Origin: Myrica gale
Lineage: Eukaryota > Streptophyta > Magnoliopsida > Fagales > Myricaceae
Reading direction: 5' to 3'
DNA: 64,000 nt
NCBI GenBank assembly: GCA_963930655.1
Contig: OZ005603.1
Span: 14,655,001-14,719,000 of the forward strand
This document shows, in pieces, positions 21,567 to 33,465 of this stretch; within the stretch, counting starts at the first letter, position 1, and the number at the start of each line of letters is the position of its first letter. The position numbers and the translations under genes were made by a program. Below the pieces are notes generated by a model that worked only from the letters and a program-made list of their open reading frames with translations, made no database searches and had not been told where the DNA came from.

Positions 21567-23857
21567 TGTCATACCCCGAGCTTTAACATCACATGCATAT
21601 GATTTATAATATCGTGTGTATGATTAGTCATACGTTTAGGGGATACTTAATGATCAAGAGAGATTATTTAGTACTTGAGATACTAAGTTTGAAACCTTGA
21701 TTAGGACATGATTAAGTGAGATTTGAAGTTCGTGTGCAACTAGGTTATTGTTCAGAATGTTGAAGAGCACATATTAGATCAATAAAATTTTTTAAGCAGG
21801 TAGGACGTTTTTGTCTCAAAAATCGAACCATATGATTTTTATTATTTTAATATGTTGGGGGATCATCCATGAGGTTATGGTTCAAATTTGGGGACTTTTT
21901 ATTTATCGAAGATTAGTGAAACGATTAGCAAAACTTAGCCACTAAGAAATGAGAAATTTGGTTGCCTTAGAGAGTGACACATATGAGAGCTAGATAGCAC
22001 AACAAATCAAAGCTAAAAGTACGACAAATCGATGCAAGAAGCACGACAAAAAAGTCTTGGACCTAGGTAGCCCGAGATGTCAACCACCGATGGACCTAGG
22101 TGGTGATTCACCAAAGCTATAGGCTGAATTCCGGCCATAGGTGTGCTGAGCAGCTGCTTAGGGTGGTTGGGTGTCATCGCACGATGGAAGTAGCCTTTTG
22201 AGTCACCGGAGATAGCCTAGACACGTGTCGTGTTGTGATGAATCAAGCTTGCCTATAAATAGGGGTTGGGTGGCCATTTAAACTTACACCATTCAAATCT
22301 GAAATTTTGTGAGTTACATTTTGAGAGGAAGAGTGAAGTGAAGTGGGAGAAAAAGGAGGAAAAAGATTAGTGAAGATTCGGCTTCATTAGAGGTAAAGTT
22401 TAGTTTGGTTATCCTTGATTTCAAATCTTAAATTGTCAAGATGATTTGTGAAACTCTTGTATTTCTTATACTCAACATCTCTTGATGTTACTAGCGTTGT
22501 TCTATTATTCCTATTGTTCTTGATGTTCTTCGTGTTCTTGACGAAGAACAAGCTCGTCTTTTTGAAAAAGTACCATTGTCAAAGATTGATTCGTTTTCAA
22601 AGTATTTTTCTACTTTGATTCATTTCTGTTTAAAATTTCTTCCAAAAGTTGTTTTTCAAAACTTGAACATATATATTTCCTTTTGATTTCAAAACTTTTC
22701 ATGTCAAAATTAGTATTTTCTACGTGGTGATTAAGCCAGTTTTTAAACCGAGAAATCAAAGTGTTGTTTTTGCCTTCACAACATTTTCCTTTGAGAAACG
22801 TTTTATAATGTTGTGATGATGGAAACGAGTTAAGGTGTTGCATATCATAAATGAGATGTATGGGCATTGATATGAGACATGCATGCTTAACTTGTACGTT
22901 GTAAAGGAATATTGATGTTCAAGTGTGGTTAAGGTGTTGCATATCATAAATGAGATGTAGGGCGTTGATATGAGACATGCATACTTAATGCATACTGTGA
23001 AGACGTGACATTACTGGACATAAGAGAATGTGTTCACTTATTGTGACATTCTGGCCTCTCCGTCGTACGGGGAAAGATCATTTTTTAGGATAACTCGCTC
23101 TGGGAGCTTGAGGTCGTATTGTGCTCTGGGAGTACTGCTGCAAAGATACAGATGGTTACTTGTAACCCGTCACTCTGGCCAAGTCATTCACTCTGGGAGT
23201 GAGAGTAGTGGTGTTTGGTGATTGAGAATGGAAAAAGGAAAAGATCATTTTTGGAAAAATTTAGTCTTTTCATTTATTTTCTTATTCTGTTGAGATTTTA
23301 TTGTTGAAACAGGTTTTCTTCAATATCTTGTTCTTGTACCTGCTATTCTGCTATACTAACCGCTGGCTTTCCTGAGTCATTTGGACTCACCGTTGTTTGT
23401 TAAATATTCCTTTAGCATATGTCTGAGGTTTACTTAGGTGAATTCACCAATGTCATTCAACATGACTTTATTACTCTAGAGCTGACATTTCGAGTCTATG
23501 TCACACGTGACCTAGATGTTCTGATAGAGGGGCGGGGCCATAAGTGGATTACATCGAACTCTGATAATTACATCAACATCTCGGACTTGGATGATACTGA
23601 CGACGAAGATTAGAGATCTTCTGCTTTATGTCCCTCTTAGTTTTTCTGCTATAATGTTCTTTTTGTACTGTAGTATGTACATTATATGAAGTGGGTTCTC
23701 TTTAGTAATACTTCAGTATTAATAAAAGGTTCTACTTGTGTTTTGCTTAGAATCTTGTTGCTTTTAACGATACTTCCACTGGCTGTAACCTCAATCTAAT
23801 AGCAGTGTTCATTACTATAAGACAATGCTTGAGGTCTTGACGGTTCGGGCTATTACA
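21567..23857 (+). mobile_element. Solo LTR (family A) in CACTA-1
   Basis: Begins TGTCATACCCCGAGC and ends GGGCTATTACA, 2,291 bp. It is flanked by AATAT at 21562-21566 and 23858-23862, a 5 bp target duplication. A TATA-like CCTATAAATAGGGG at about 22253 and AATAAA near 23720 suggest plus-strand polarity. It holds a roughly 95 bp partial duplication around 22835-22990 and several CTCTGGGAG repeats near 23098-23200. No internal region is present. A second copy lies inverted at 25964-37186. Length and ends suggest a Gypsy-type parent; this is inference. Confidence 0.9.
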
Positions 23858-23939
23858 AATATGATGTCTTCATATTCATGTCTAATCAATTTTAAATGCA
23901 TAATTAAATCATTTAAATTTGTAAATTTAATATTATAAT

Positions 23940-24560
23940 TTAGAACTGTCCGAACGGATTAACAACGTCTAGACATCCGCACGCGATAAATTAACGTCCG
24001 TACAGGTTACCCATAATAACGTCTGAATGCTATTGTATCGTCCCCATGTTCATTTTTATCCATAGTATGCACGTTCTTGAGTCGTTCGTACATTATATTC
24101 GCGGCATTTTTTCCATAAAATAAAAACAACCAGCATCCGCATTCAAATCCACCGTCCCCACGACCGTGTTTAACCAGAGCTCGCTTGTTCTAGAGTCATT
24201 CGCACATTATATTCGTGGGATTTTATTTTTTCAAAAAATAAAAACAATAAGAGCCTGCATGTGGTTTAGTAGCGTGGATAAGATATATCTGCTGACAAAA
24301 TTTACATTTTGACACAAAAATTCACTCCATGCGAACCTATATTAGAGACATTCGTACGAGTTTCCATGACGAAATTGATTTTGTCATGTAATACATTGAC
24401 GTTCGCGAGGGACGTGCGAACAGAAAAAAAACATGTAATCTATGACGGATTTATAATTGTCACACAAAATGAAAACCGTCTGAACCATCTGAGTTGGCAT
24501 CCGAATGATTTTCCTGAGGAAACTCAGGATTTGTCACTCGAGAACAAGGGTGACACACTT
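23940..24560. repeat. Right subterminal repeat field of CACTA-1
   Basis: Copies of GTCCGAACGG, CGTCTAGAC, CATCCGCACG, CGTCCGTAC and similar mirror the left subterminal field. They end shortly before the GGTGTCAATTTTTTTTTGAC inverted stretch and the terminal GTTGTAGTG. Confidence 0.6.
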
Positions 24561-24672
24561 CTTCTGTGAAACCGGGTGTCAATTTTTTTTTGACACCAAT
24601 GACTTTTGGTGACAAATTTTTAACTGTAGTTGACAAAAAAATTTGATACCCAAAAGCTGTTTTGTTGTAGTG

Positions 24673-25319
24673 GCACCTGACATGGATGGTTTCTCTTTAG
24701 TCTTTTTTCAAACTTGTTAAAAGGTGGTTAAGGAGGTTTTGGCTATGTTTAATAAGTTTGCTTAGCGGGAGAAATTTGTTAAAATGTTGAACGCTACCTT
24801 CATTGTCCTCATTTGTAAGAAGGCGGGAACAGTTGAACTGAAAGATTTCAGTCCTATTAGCCTAGTGGATGATGTTTATAAGATTCTTGCTAAGGCGATG
24901 ACTAATAGGTTGAATATAGTGTTGCATAAAATTATTTCGCCATCTTAGAATGCTTGTAAGGGGTAGGCAGATTTTGGATTCGGTGATGATCGGTAATGAA
25001 TGCATTGAATCTAGGTTGAGATCGAGTGTGCCAGGATTGTTATGCAAGTTGGATATTCAAAAGGCTTATGACCATGTGATCTAGGATTTTTGTTGTATCT
25101 TTTGAGGACGAACGAGTTTGGTGATAAATGATGTAGGTGGATTGAATTTTGCATCTCTACTGTTAAGTTCTTTGTGATGCTGAATGGTTCCCCTCATTGT
25201 TTCTTTGGTGGCTCTCATGGTTTGTGCCATGTTGACTCTCTTTTCACCTCTTTCGTTTGTTATTGTTATGGAAGATTTTAGCAAAATGACGAAAGAGTTG
25301 GTTGTGAGAGGTTCCAATC
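24673..25319 (+). pseudogene. LINE-1 ORF2 part 2: reverse transcriptase start, degenerate
   Basis: Resumes the LINE after CACTA-1 with APDMDGFSLVFFQTC, then FNKFA, LNATFIVLICKKAGTVELKD, FSPISLVDDVYKILAKAMTN and, in another frame, [14 protein letters not shown]. These are the first blocks of a plant L1 reverse transcriptase (the PxGPDG, KKxG, DFRPISL and DxxKAYD regions). The last LINE-like text is VIVMEDFSKMTKELVVRG near 25260-25315. The FADD catalytic block and everything after it are missing, cut off by the Copia LTR. Several stops are visible. Confidence 0.7.
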
Positions 25320-25963
25320 TGAATACCATAACTCTTTAGTAATGAAAGTACCAAGAACAACTTCATAGAGACAATGTCAATTTTATCTTTACTTGAAAAC
25401 CACAATTGAAGAAATTAAAAAAAATCCTCTTTCCCCTTTTCCTTTTTTCTTCTTCTCTCTTCGGCCACGACACTTTATCCTTTCTTCTCTCTCTCTCTTC
25501 TCTCTCTCTCTTATTTGCTTGTTATTGTGGCAACTTAATGTTGTCTTTTCTTTTCGTTTGCTAGGGTCCCATGAAGTGGGCTCAAATTTGGCATCATGTA
25601 GGTTGGATCCCCACAACAATCTCCCATTTAGCCCACTGAGGAAAGAGACTGTCCTCTGATGTATTAGTTAGAGTCCAAGCTGGTCATTCCGACATAAAGC
25701 TCAAGCTTCTCTCTATTCATAACCTTTGTCATCATGTTAGATTCTTCTTAGTATGAATAATTTTCAATATTATCAACAGTTCCACCCCTGCCTATAGTAG
25801 CCAATAATATCTCACATCAATGTACTTCATTTGGGAATAGTAAGTAACGTTCTTGCTCAAGTCTAACACACTCTGAATGTTATAATGGACTACATAATCA
25901 TCTTGCCTCAAACCAAAATGTTGGAAAGACTGTTACATCCAAAATATTCCCTTTCTATTTCAA
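25320..25963 (-). mobile_element. Copia fossil, 3' end: LTR and end of pol
   Basis: On the minus strand, text of the end of a Copia RNase H (KYIDVRYYW, then MTKVMNREKLELY) runs from 25963 to about 25640. A polypurine tract (complement of ACAATCTCCCATTT) follows and then an LTR of about 296 bp, 25320-25615. The rest of the RNase H text lies at 37187-37430, across the inserted solo LTR. The element is broken. A CT-rich stretch at 25430-25515 lies within the LTR. Confidence 0.7.
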
Positions 25964-27654
25964 TGTAATAGCCCAGACCGTGAAGACCTCAAGCGTTGCC
26001 TTATAGTAATGGACACAACTATTTAAACTGAGGTTACGACCAATGGGAGGATTGACAAGGCAATAAGATGTTTAGTAAAACACAAGTAGATCCTTTTATT
26101 AATACTGAGGTGTTACAAAAGAGAATCAACTTTCTATAATGAACATACTAAAGTACAAAGAGGAAACTAAAGCTGAAAGACTAAGAAAACATAAGGCAGA
26201 AGATCTCTAATCATTGTCATCCGAGTCACTTAAGTTGGTCGGATATGTTGACATAGTCATTCGAGTTTGGGGTAATCCATCTATGATCCCGACCTCCTAT
26301 CAGAACTTATAAATCCTTAGTGACATAGACACAAAATGATAACACCAAAATGGTCCATCCATGTCTTATGACCTTTGTAAACTCATATACTTCAGACATC
26401 TGCTAAAGAAAATATTTAGCAAACAAAGATGAGTCCAAATGAAGAAAAGATATTGAAGAAAACCCGTTCATCAATAAAATCTCAACAAAATAAGAAGAAA
26501 GTAAATAAAAAGACTCAATTCTTAAAAATGATCTTTTCAATTCTCAATCACTACTACTCTCACTCCCAGAGTGAATCACTGGGCCAGACTGACGGGTTAC
26601 AAGTAACATTCGTATCTTTTCAACAGTACTCCCAGAGCACAATACGGTCTCAAACTCTTGGAGTGAGTTATCCTAACAAATGATCTTTCCGCATACGACG
26701 GAGAGGTCAGAATGTCACAACAAGTGAACACATTCTCTTGTGTACAGTATTGTCATCTCTTCACAGTACACATTAAGCATGCATATCTCATGTCAACGCC
26801 CATACATATCATTCATGATATGTAACACCTTAATCGTACTTGAACATCAAAATATTCCTTTCCAACGTACAAGTTAAGTATGCATGTCTCATATCAATAC
26901 TCATACATCTCATTTATGATATGCAACACCTTAACTCGTTTCCATCATCGTAACTAGGGGTTTCTAAAGGCGGTCCGGACCGGTCATGCTGAGAGACAAT
27001 TGTGACCTTTCTTTTACAACAAACCAAATAGAATTTTAAAAACCATACATTTAAAGAATACTACTATATTAAATAGTAAATACTAATTAAAAAAATTCTA
27101 AATCATACTTTTTTAAGAATAATAAATCATACATCTTAAGACTTAAAGCATACATTTAAAGAATTCTAAATCAATAAACCAAATAGAAATTCCAAAATAA
27201 AGAAAGTCCAAAATAATAGTATCAAATAAAAATGCTAATGGAACTAATTACTATTACAAGCCATAACAAACAACAAAATAAACAAACTAAAAGTATAATT
27301 AATACATGCCAAAAAAATAGTAGAAAAATAAAATAAAGTTAATAAATTGTATCCATCATCAATTGTCCAATTGTCCATCTCCCAGCAAGCTGTAAAAAAA
27401 ATATACATGTGAGATAATAAACTATGAAACAATAATGGACATTATTATAAAAAAGAAATAAAACCTTATCATGAAATCAATCTAATTAGTCCCCATTGAT
27501 CTCAATCCGAGCCACTCATGAGTTAAAAGTTATTCCTAATATTTAGGACAAAAACAACATGTTTAAATCTTCATAAATAACTAGAACTTACAAAATTAAA
27601 AAACTAACACCTCATATGCCTCAACTTCGTCCATTGACTCCAGAATATCTAATT

Positions 27655-27849
27655 TAATTGGATCCTTCAACCAATTTTGAGAGCACACAATAGCCTGAAC
27701 TGTGACCGGAGACAAAGAACTAAGGAAATGATCAAGCACACGACCCCCGTACGAAATGTTAACTCACTAGTAACTATGGAAAACAAGTATAGCCAGCACA
27801 TCCCTTGTCACCCTCCCAAGTATGAGATATTTAGATTTATTATTCCCCT
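27655..27849 (-). pseudogene. hAT-2 transposase, C-terminal dimerisation domain fragment
   Basis: On the minus strand, text of the hAT C-terminal dimerisation domain can be read: YLILGRVTRDVLAIL, then (other frame) GGRVLDHFLSSLSPVTVQAIVC and QNWLKDPIKLD. It resembles the same domain in hAT-1. Between this piece and the catalytic piece at 33466 onward lies the Tekay-like fragment, and about 250-300 residues of the usual transposase are not found on either side. Confidence 0.6.
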
Positions 27850-29082
27850 TGTCACGCCCCGAACGGCATCCCGCAGGGACCGTGACAGCCGCGAGCTATC
27901 CCCCGGATGGCTCCAGCGTTCTTACTTATTTTCTTACTTGATTACGGCGGAAACGTACAGGATCACGAGGGGTTCGAGCAAATACTTACATAAACAAGGT
28001 TCTCATTAAGTTCATACAAAACATATAATTAACATATTAGAACCCAGTTAGTGACGCTCGTGTCACTATAAAAAAAATGCGAAACATAATATCTTGGGCA
28101 TCTAGGTCAGGTAGTCCTCCTGACTCTCTTCACCTGATACATCTGGAATGACACAATTTTAAAAACGTGAGTCAAAAAGACTCAGTAAGGGAAAAACGTA
28201 AAACTTAAATCATGCTCTTGACTCATGCTTGCTTAATCATGAAAGAAAGAAAACTTGATAATTGATGCATATGCGTGCTCATGAATTATGCATATGCTCT
28301 TGCTTAGTGTTTTCGGCCCCAGGCCCTTGAAAACCATTCATTTCATTCTTGCTTGTAAAACTGGCCCTTGGCCCTTAAAAATCTTTCTTTCGTACTTGTG
28401 CCCTTGTTGGCCTTATCATAATTATTTCATGTCTTTTACTTGTGGGCTCGCTCCATTTGACCCCTGAAGTCAGGGTTGTGCGTTCCCTTCGGAACCGTCC
28501 CCGAATTCCCTTGGAGACCTTAACATCTGGTCGAGCTAGCCCTTGAAGTGGCCCCAGGCCTGATGGCTAGACACGACCCTTGGAGGCACCACACCTTCTC
28601 AATGTCCTTCAGTGTGGCTTGCACAGCCTCTTGGATTCACCCATCCTTCTCATAATTGTCCTTCGGTATGGGAGTCCAACTTGATGGTACGGTACCGACC
28701 AGTGCCCTTAATCTTAACTTATCGTTTCATAAAACTTCTCATATTCTTTCCATAAAAATCATTGCATAATTTTCTTCTTGAAAAATTCATGCAATGCACA
28801 TGTCATGTCATGCTTGCTTAAAATTCATACTTGCTTAAAATTCATGCTTGTTCATGAAATTCATATCATGTCATGCTTTCTTAAAATCCATACTTGTTCA
28901 TGAAACGATGCAGTGTGTCATTCCAGTTTTGAAAAGAAATACTTACTGTACACTTACAGTATCCACTTACTCTTGGTCTTCTTGTTCGTGTATACAGACA
29001 CGTGGATCGCCTACAAGCGATTCAAATATTCTTTTAGACTTTAAGAATTATGAAATCATTTCTTTTTGAAATCAGTCATCAA

Positions 29083-29088
29083 TCGAAG

Positions 29089-29121
<33 letters not shown>

Positions 29122-29127
29122 TACATA
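29083..29127. repeat. AT dinucleotide microsatellite in the Tekay-like LTR
   Basis: Nearly pure TA repeat of about 45 bp with two single interruptions. It was not seen at the corresponding place in the other two LTR copies. Confidence 0.8.
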
Positions 29128-31962
29128 TTACTGAAATTCATTTAATTACAAAATAATTATTTTATTCTTTTCCTTAACAAATATTCAAAACTTAGTTTAT
29201 TAAATCATTAATATTTTTATTGAAATAAAAATATATTTATCCATGTACATGTCTTGATTTAGGGTTAAATAATACTCATAGGTTTAGATTTAAACCTAAG
29301 TCTCTTTTTATTACACGTACTACATTAAAACCTTATTTCTAACTATTAATAAATTATTCATGATTAAATCTTAACTTAGACTTTAACCCTCAAATAAAAC
29401 CCGAGTAAAACTTAACTAGGGTTCCAATAATATTTAATAAAGATCATGGCTCTATAATATTACTCCAACTAGCCTAACTCTAATTTTCTTATCCAACACA
29501 ACAATAAAAATACATAAATCATGAATTGCACTTAGGGTTAACTTTTCTTGCAACTTTCGGCCACTACCATTTATGCACCAATTAATCACAACTTTTCTCC
29601 AAGGGTGATCCCATCCTCCAATCAACAATTTCACAACCTAATATCTATAAATCAAAGCACCAACACCATACACCATACTCATGGCATTCGGCCAACTCAT
29701 GTTTTTACCCAATGATTAGTTTTCTTTTATTTCCTTCAATATGCATGCTTCCAATACTTAACATAATCATCTACTATGCATTAAGGTCATACATCTTGCA
29801 CATGTTAAGGCCAATGTCCAGATCTACACATATTCAAAACTATACATGAAAATCCACATAGCTTATTTTCGGCCTTACCCCAAAATGTACCCTTTTCATG
29901 CTAAAAATCATATCATGCATATCCTTTGCATTTGTGACCTAACTAGCATGCATACACTTAATCCTTTTTATCAAATAATTCCATCAACAATAGATCTACT
30001 CTTTATTCACACTAATATCCATAGATCTAAACAAAGATATCATTTTTCATCAACCCAACATATCAAAACTTAGATCTAACTTCCTTTAGCTTGCATTGTT
30101 CTCCATTTACATTTTTCTTCACATACAACCTTAGATCTAGGGCTTCCATGGTTAGATCTAGCATGTAAACAACTTAGGGTTCTTAAGCATCCAAGATCTA
30201 ACAACATCAAGGCATTTATCAAATTAAAACTTCAAGATCTTATACATAGGCCATTCGGCCATTCATGCTATCCCAACAAAATCATTTTAGCCTTACCTTG
30301 TTGTTTGTCCAAGCTTGAGCACCTAGAAAATAAGGTACCTTTGGTTAGTACTTGTGATGCTTAAGGCAAGAACATCAATGAACTAATCTTACCTTTACTC
30401 TTTACCAACTCTTCCTATCCTTTTCCTCCTTCAAAGATTCGGTCCACCCTCCTTAGAAATGACCAAGCTTGATTTAAAGGAAGTTCTTTGGTGGTTGAGA
30501 GGACATGGTGAGCTTGAAGAAAAATGGTGTCAAATGGCTAGGTTTTTCATGGTAGGATTTTTGTCTACAACAAGAGAGACTTATTTGGCTTTTGGAATGG
30601 GTTTTGGCAAGCTAGATGGAAGTGGTTTAGATGCAAAATGAAATGAACAAACCTTGAACTCTTGAGTGTGAGGTTCGGTCAAGGCTTGAAAATGGGAGAG
30701 AATGGAGAGGTTTGCAATATTCGGCCAAGAGAGGAGAGGTTTGAGAGTGAAATGCTTGAGTGTTTAGGTCAAGAGGAAATGTGTGAGATTGAGTCTCCCA
30801 AAGCACTTGACATAAAGCTTGAGAGTGACTTGACAAGAGAGAGAGAAATGAAAAAGCAAAAATGGAAAATGGTGAAGGGGGGGAGGGCCTTGGTCGACAT
30901 TCCTAAGCTTCCCTTTCTTTCTTTTTTTTTTCTTTCTTTTCACTTCTTTCTCACATCACTTCCTTGTCTCTTTGAAATTTCTCTTTCCTCCATGCCTTCC
31001 ATCGACATACACTCCCCTTTCTCACTTTTTCTCTTCTCTTTTTACTTCAATGTTTTGTCTTATCAATTCTTACACACTTACACCTTCTTACACATCTCTT
31101 ACACATCACATGGCACCTCACTTTGGCTTTCAATTTTCTCCTCCTTGCCTTTCACGTAAAAGCCCTCCTTTGCTTGGTTTGGTTGCTTTTCAACCAACCT
31201 AATTACTTCTACATTGAATGGCAACCAACTTTCAACTTAGTTTCATTCTCTCCTAACTTATCACTTTATAAGCTCTCTTACTTATCTATCCATTCCAATA
31301 GCTTATCACCTTACAAGTATGATATCTTATCATGTGATAATGGCCTTAGCCTATCTCTACAATAATCACAAGGCCTTATCACTCTAAAAGTTTCCTAACT
31401 TATCATGCTTGCTTATCACTATGATAAGCAAGTGTGCTTATCAATTAAATCATTTCTAAACATATCAAATAACTACATAGCTTATCTTTGAATATTCACA
31501 TGGAAATTCTATAGAACACATCATAATATTACATGTCACATACAATATTTAATCCATGTACTCAAAAGAATTTCATTATTTAATCTATTAATAATTTCGG
31601 CTTATACAAGGAAATTATTAAAGCATAATTCAAATTATATGGTCCATGAATCATATTAGGTAAATGAAAAATATCAATTTGTAAAAGAGGAACTTACTTG
31701 CAAATTTCGGCTCTTAATATAATTTATACTTGCATAAAATGGCATTGAAATTATTTAAAGAGATTTTATGAATTAAAATCTCATTTTAATCGAAATACCA
31801 TAACATAAAAATTAGGCCATACATTGGCCAAAACATAGCCCCATTAAGAAATAAAAACTATTACATTGGAAAAATAAAAATAATACATAAGCAATTACGT
31901 AGGGGAAAATCGGGGTCTCACATTCTCCCCTCCTTATAAAAATTCCGACCTCGGAATTTCTT

Positions 31963-32802
31963 TTACCACCAGAAATTTTGTCCTGACTGCGTAGGTGTAG
32001 GACAATGGGGATTGGGACGAACGTTAGTGCTTGTCCCACTACTAATCTCTCCCTGGTAAACGCGATCTGGGGAATTACTCCCCGTCCAAGAGTGCGATCT
32101 GATTCCTTGGCTTGGTTCCTCTAGACTAGGGTCATGGATGACGTTCTCGGGTGGTCCATGAAACCTAGGTCTAGACTCTACTTCCTGTGACGAAAAGTGG
32201 GTCTCCGATCCAGGCTCTTGAGCCCTAACTCTTTGACGATGTCGGTTCTCGTTACATCGCCTAGGTGTACACTCACGTCTCGAGTTACTACGCCTAGGTC
32301 TTTCTTGGGATCGTTCTCTAGTCTCACTAGGTATCGGATGTTGTTCCATGGGGTCTTCTTCCGGATCCTCCTCTGGGTCCTCTTCCGGATCCTCTTCCGG
32401 ATCTTCCTCAAAGTCTTCGGGTAACATGGTCCTTATGGGAATGGCGTTTATTGGCGACTCTGGCCAATAAATACCCTCCAGATATCCAGAACAATCTGGA
32501 GATAAGGGTTGACCCCACCTGGAAGGTCCAGGTTGGTCAGGTGCCGGGGGTGGCGGGGGCTGGTATGTCCCCGCCATACCTTGTTGCCAATACGTTACGT
32601 TGGTTTGGTACGTTCCTCGGGGGTCCCCTCTATCCGTCTCATGTGATGCGTGAGTCGGAGCCTCCTGGCTTCCCGACTGTCTCGTGGAACCTTGGGTTCT
32701 ATGGTTAATCCGAAACAAACTGCGGTACTCTCGTGCGGTCATCCTTCTCTGAGAAGGCGTGCCCGAATGCTGGGAACGAGGGTGTCGACTACTCGGTGGC
32801 AT
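31963..32802 (-). pseudogene. Extra 3' ORF of the Tekay-like fossil, with EEDP repeats
   Basis: An open 279-residue reading frame on the minus strand between the chromodomain and the 3' LTR. It is rich in Pro, Ser, Arg and Glu, with an N-terminus MPPSSRHPRSQHSG and a short acidic tandem repeat of the unit EEDP (five copies), encoded by a 15 bp DNA repeat near 32351-32412. It has no recognised domain. Some plant chromoviruses carry such extra ORFs. Function unknown. Confidence 0.5.
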
Positions 32803-32967
32803 CTGACAACATAATACAACGGTCAGTCATGTGTGCATACAAAATATCATCATATATCACAAAGAATTAGCATTCTTTATGTAAGGAAGTCAAGCACAAA
32901 TATCAGACAATAATACTCATACAAGCCAAACATTCAATCAATAGGGAAGGAAATAAACATTCGGATC

Positions 32968-33462
32968 CTATTCTCCTTTTAACTGGGGGTACTTCTCGTA
33001 CATATCGCTTTCCAACTCCCAAGATGCCTCCTCTACCCCATGATTCCTCCATAGAACCTTCACAAGCGGTATCACCTTGGTCCGCAATCGCTGCTCCTTT
33101 CTATCGAGAATCCTTACTGGCTCCTCTACATAGGTAAGGTTCTCCCTAATCTGCAAAGGTTCATACTCTAGTACATGGGTAGGGTCAGACACGTATTTGC
33201 GCAGGAGCGATACGTGGAACACATCGTGTACTCCCGCAATTGATGGCGGTAAGGCCAGTCTATACGCCATTGGTCCAACACGCTCCAGGATCTCGAAAGG
33301 TCCTATAAACCGGGGTTGAAGCTTCCCCTTCTTCCCGAATCGTGCTACCCCCTTTGTTGGAGAAATCTTTAAAAACACTTTACTTCCTTCCTCAAAGGTC
33401 AATTCTCTTCCCGATCCAAGTCCATCTTCCCGCACTACATGCATGAATAAACCCAGAATCAC
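32968..33462 (-). pseudogene. Integrase C-terminus and chromodomain of the Tekay-like fossil
   Basis: The readable blocks are [40 protein letters not shown] (GPY/F module of Gypsy integrases), [11 protein letters not shown] and a chromodomain-like end with [15 protein letters not shown] and [12 protein letters not shown]. In this lineage the chromodomain steers integration. Part of a broken element. Confidence 0.75.
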
Positions 33463-33465
33463 CAG

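Larger units (their letters stand above)
6891..24672 (+). mobile_element. CACTA-1 (En/Spm-type) transposon, 17.8 kb with nested insertions
   Basis: The left end reads CACTACAAGAAAATTAAC and the right end GCTGTTTTGTTGTAGTG, an inverted pair of the CACTA type. The element splits LINE-1 exactly: the LINE codons for NEN-K lie left and APDMDG right. A clean 3 bp duplication is not visible (left flank AGG, right flank GCA), so one flank may have changed. Removing hAT-1 and the solo LTR leaves about 6.6 kb. The remaining genes are a PF20167-like ORF, a stump of TNP2 and an ORF1 of the Transposase_24 type. Without a full TNP2 it is non-autonomous. Confidence 0.85.
27850..33465 (-). mobile_element. 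Tekay-like chromovirus fragment (Gypsy) in hAT-2
   Basis: Parts in minus-strand order: integrase end plus chromodomain (33462-32968), an extra ORF (32802-31963), a polypurine tract (complement of TTCTCCCCTCCTT) and one long LTR (31922-27850, 4.07 kb) that begins TGTGAGACCCC and ends GGGCGTGACA. The same LTR family occurs at 39727-43810 and 57760-61439. Only one LTR and the last part of the interior are present, so it is broken. The family is Gypsy, chromovirus, Tekay/Del-like, judged by the chromodomain and the very long LTR. Confidence 0.8.

Noticed and set aside
23030-23221. 63-residue ORF with repeated Ser-Gly text
   Set aside because: Arises from CTCTGGGAG repeats inside solo LTR A.
6888-24675. 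A clean 3 bp target duplication for CACTA-1
   Set aside because: The flanks are AGG and GCA; only a single G could be shared. An alternative GGCAC reading would misplace the inverted ends, so no duplication is claimed.
30662-31365. Open frames of 165 and 80 residues
   Set aside because: They sit in the AT/CT-rich part of a Tekay-like LTR and have no counterpart in the other two LTR copies.
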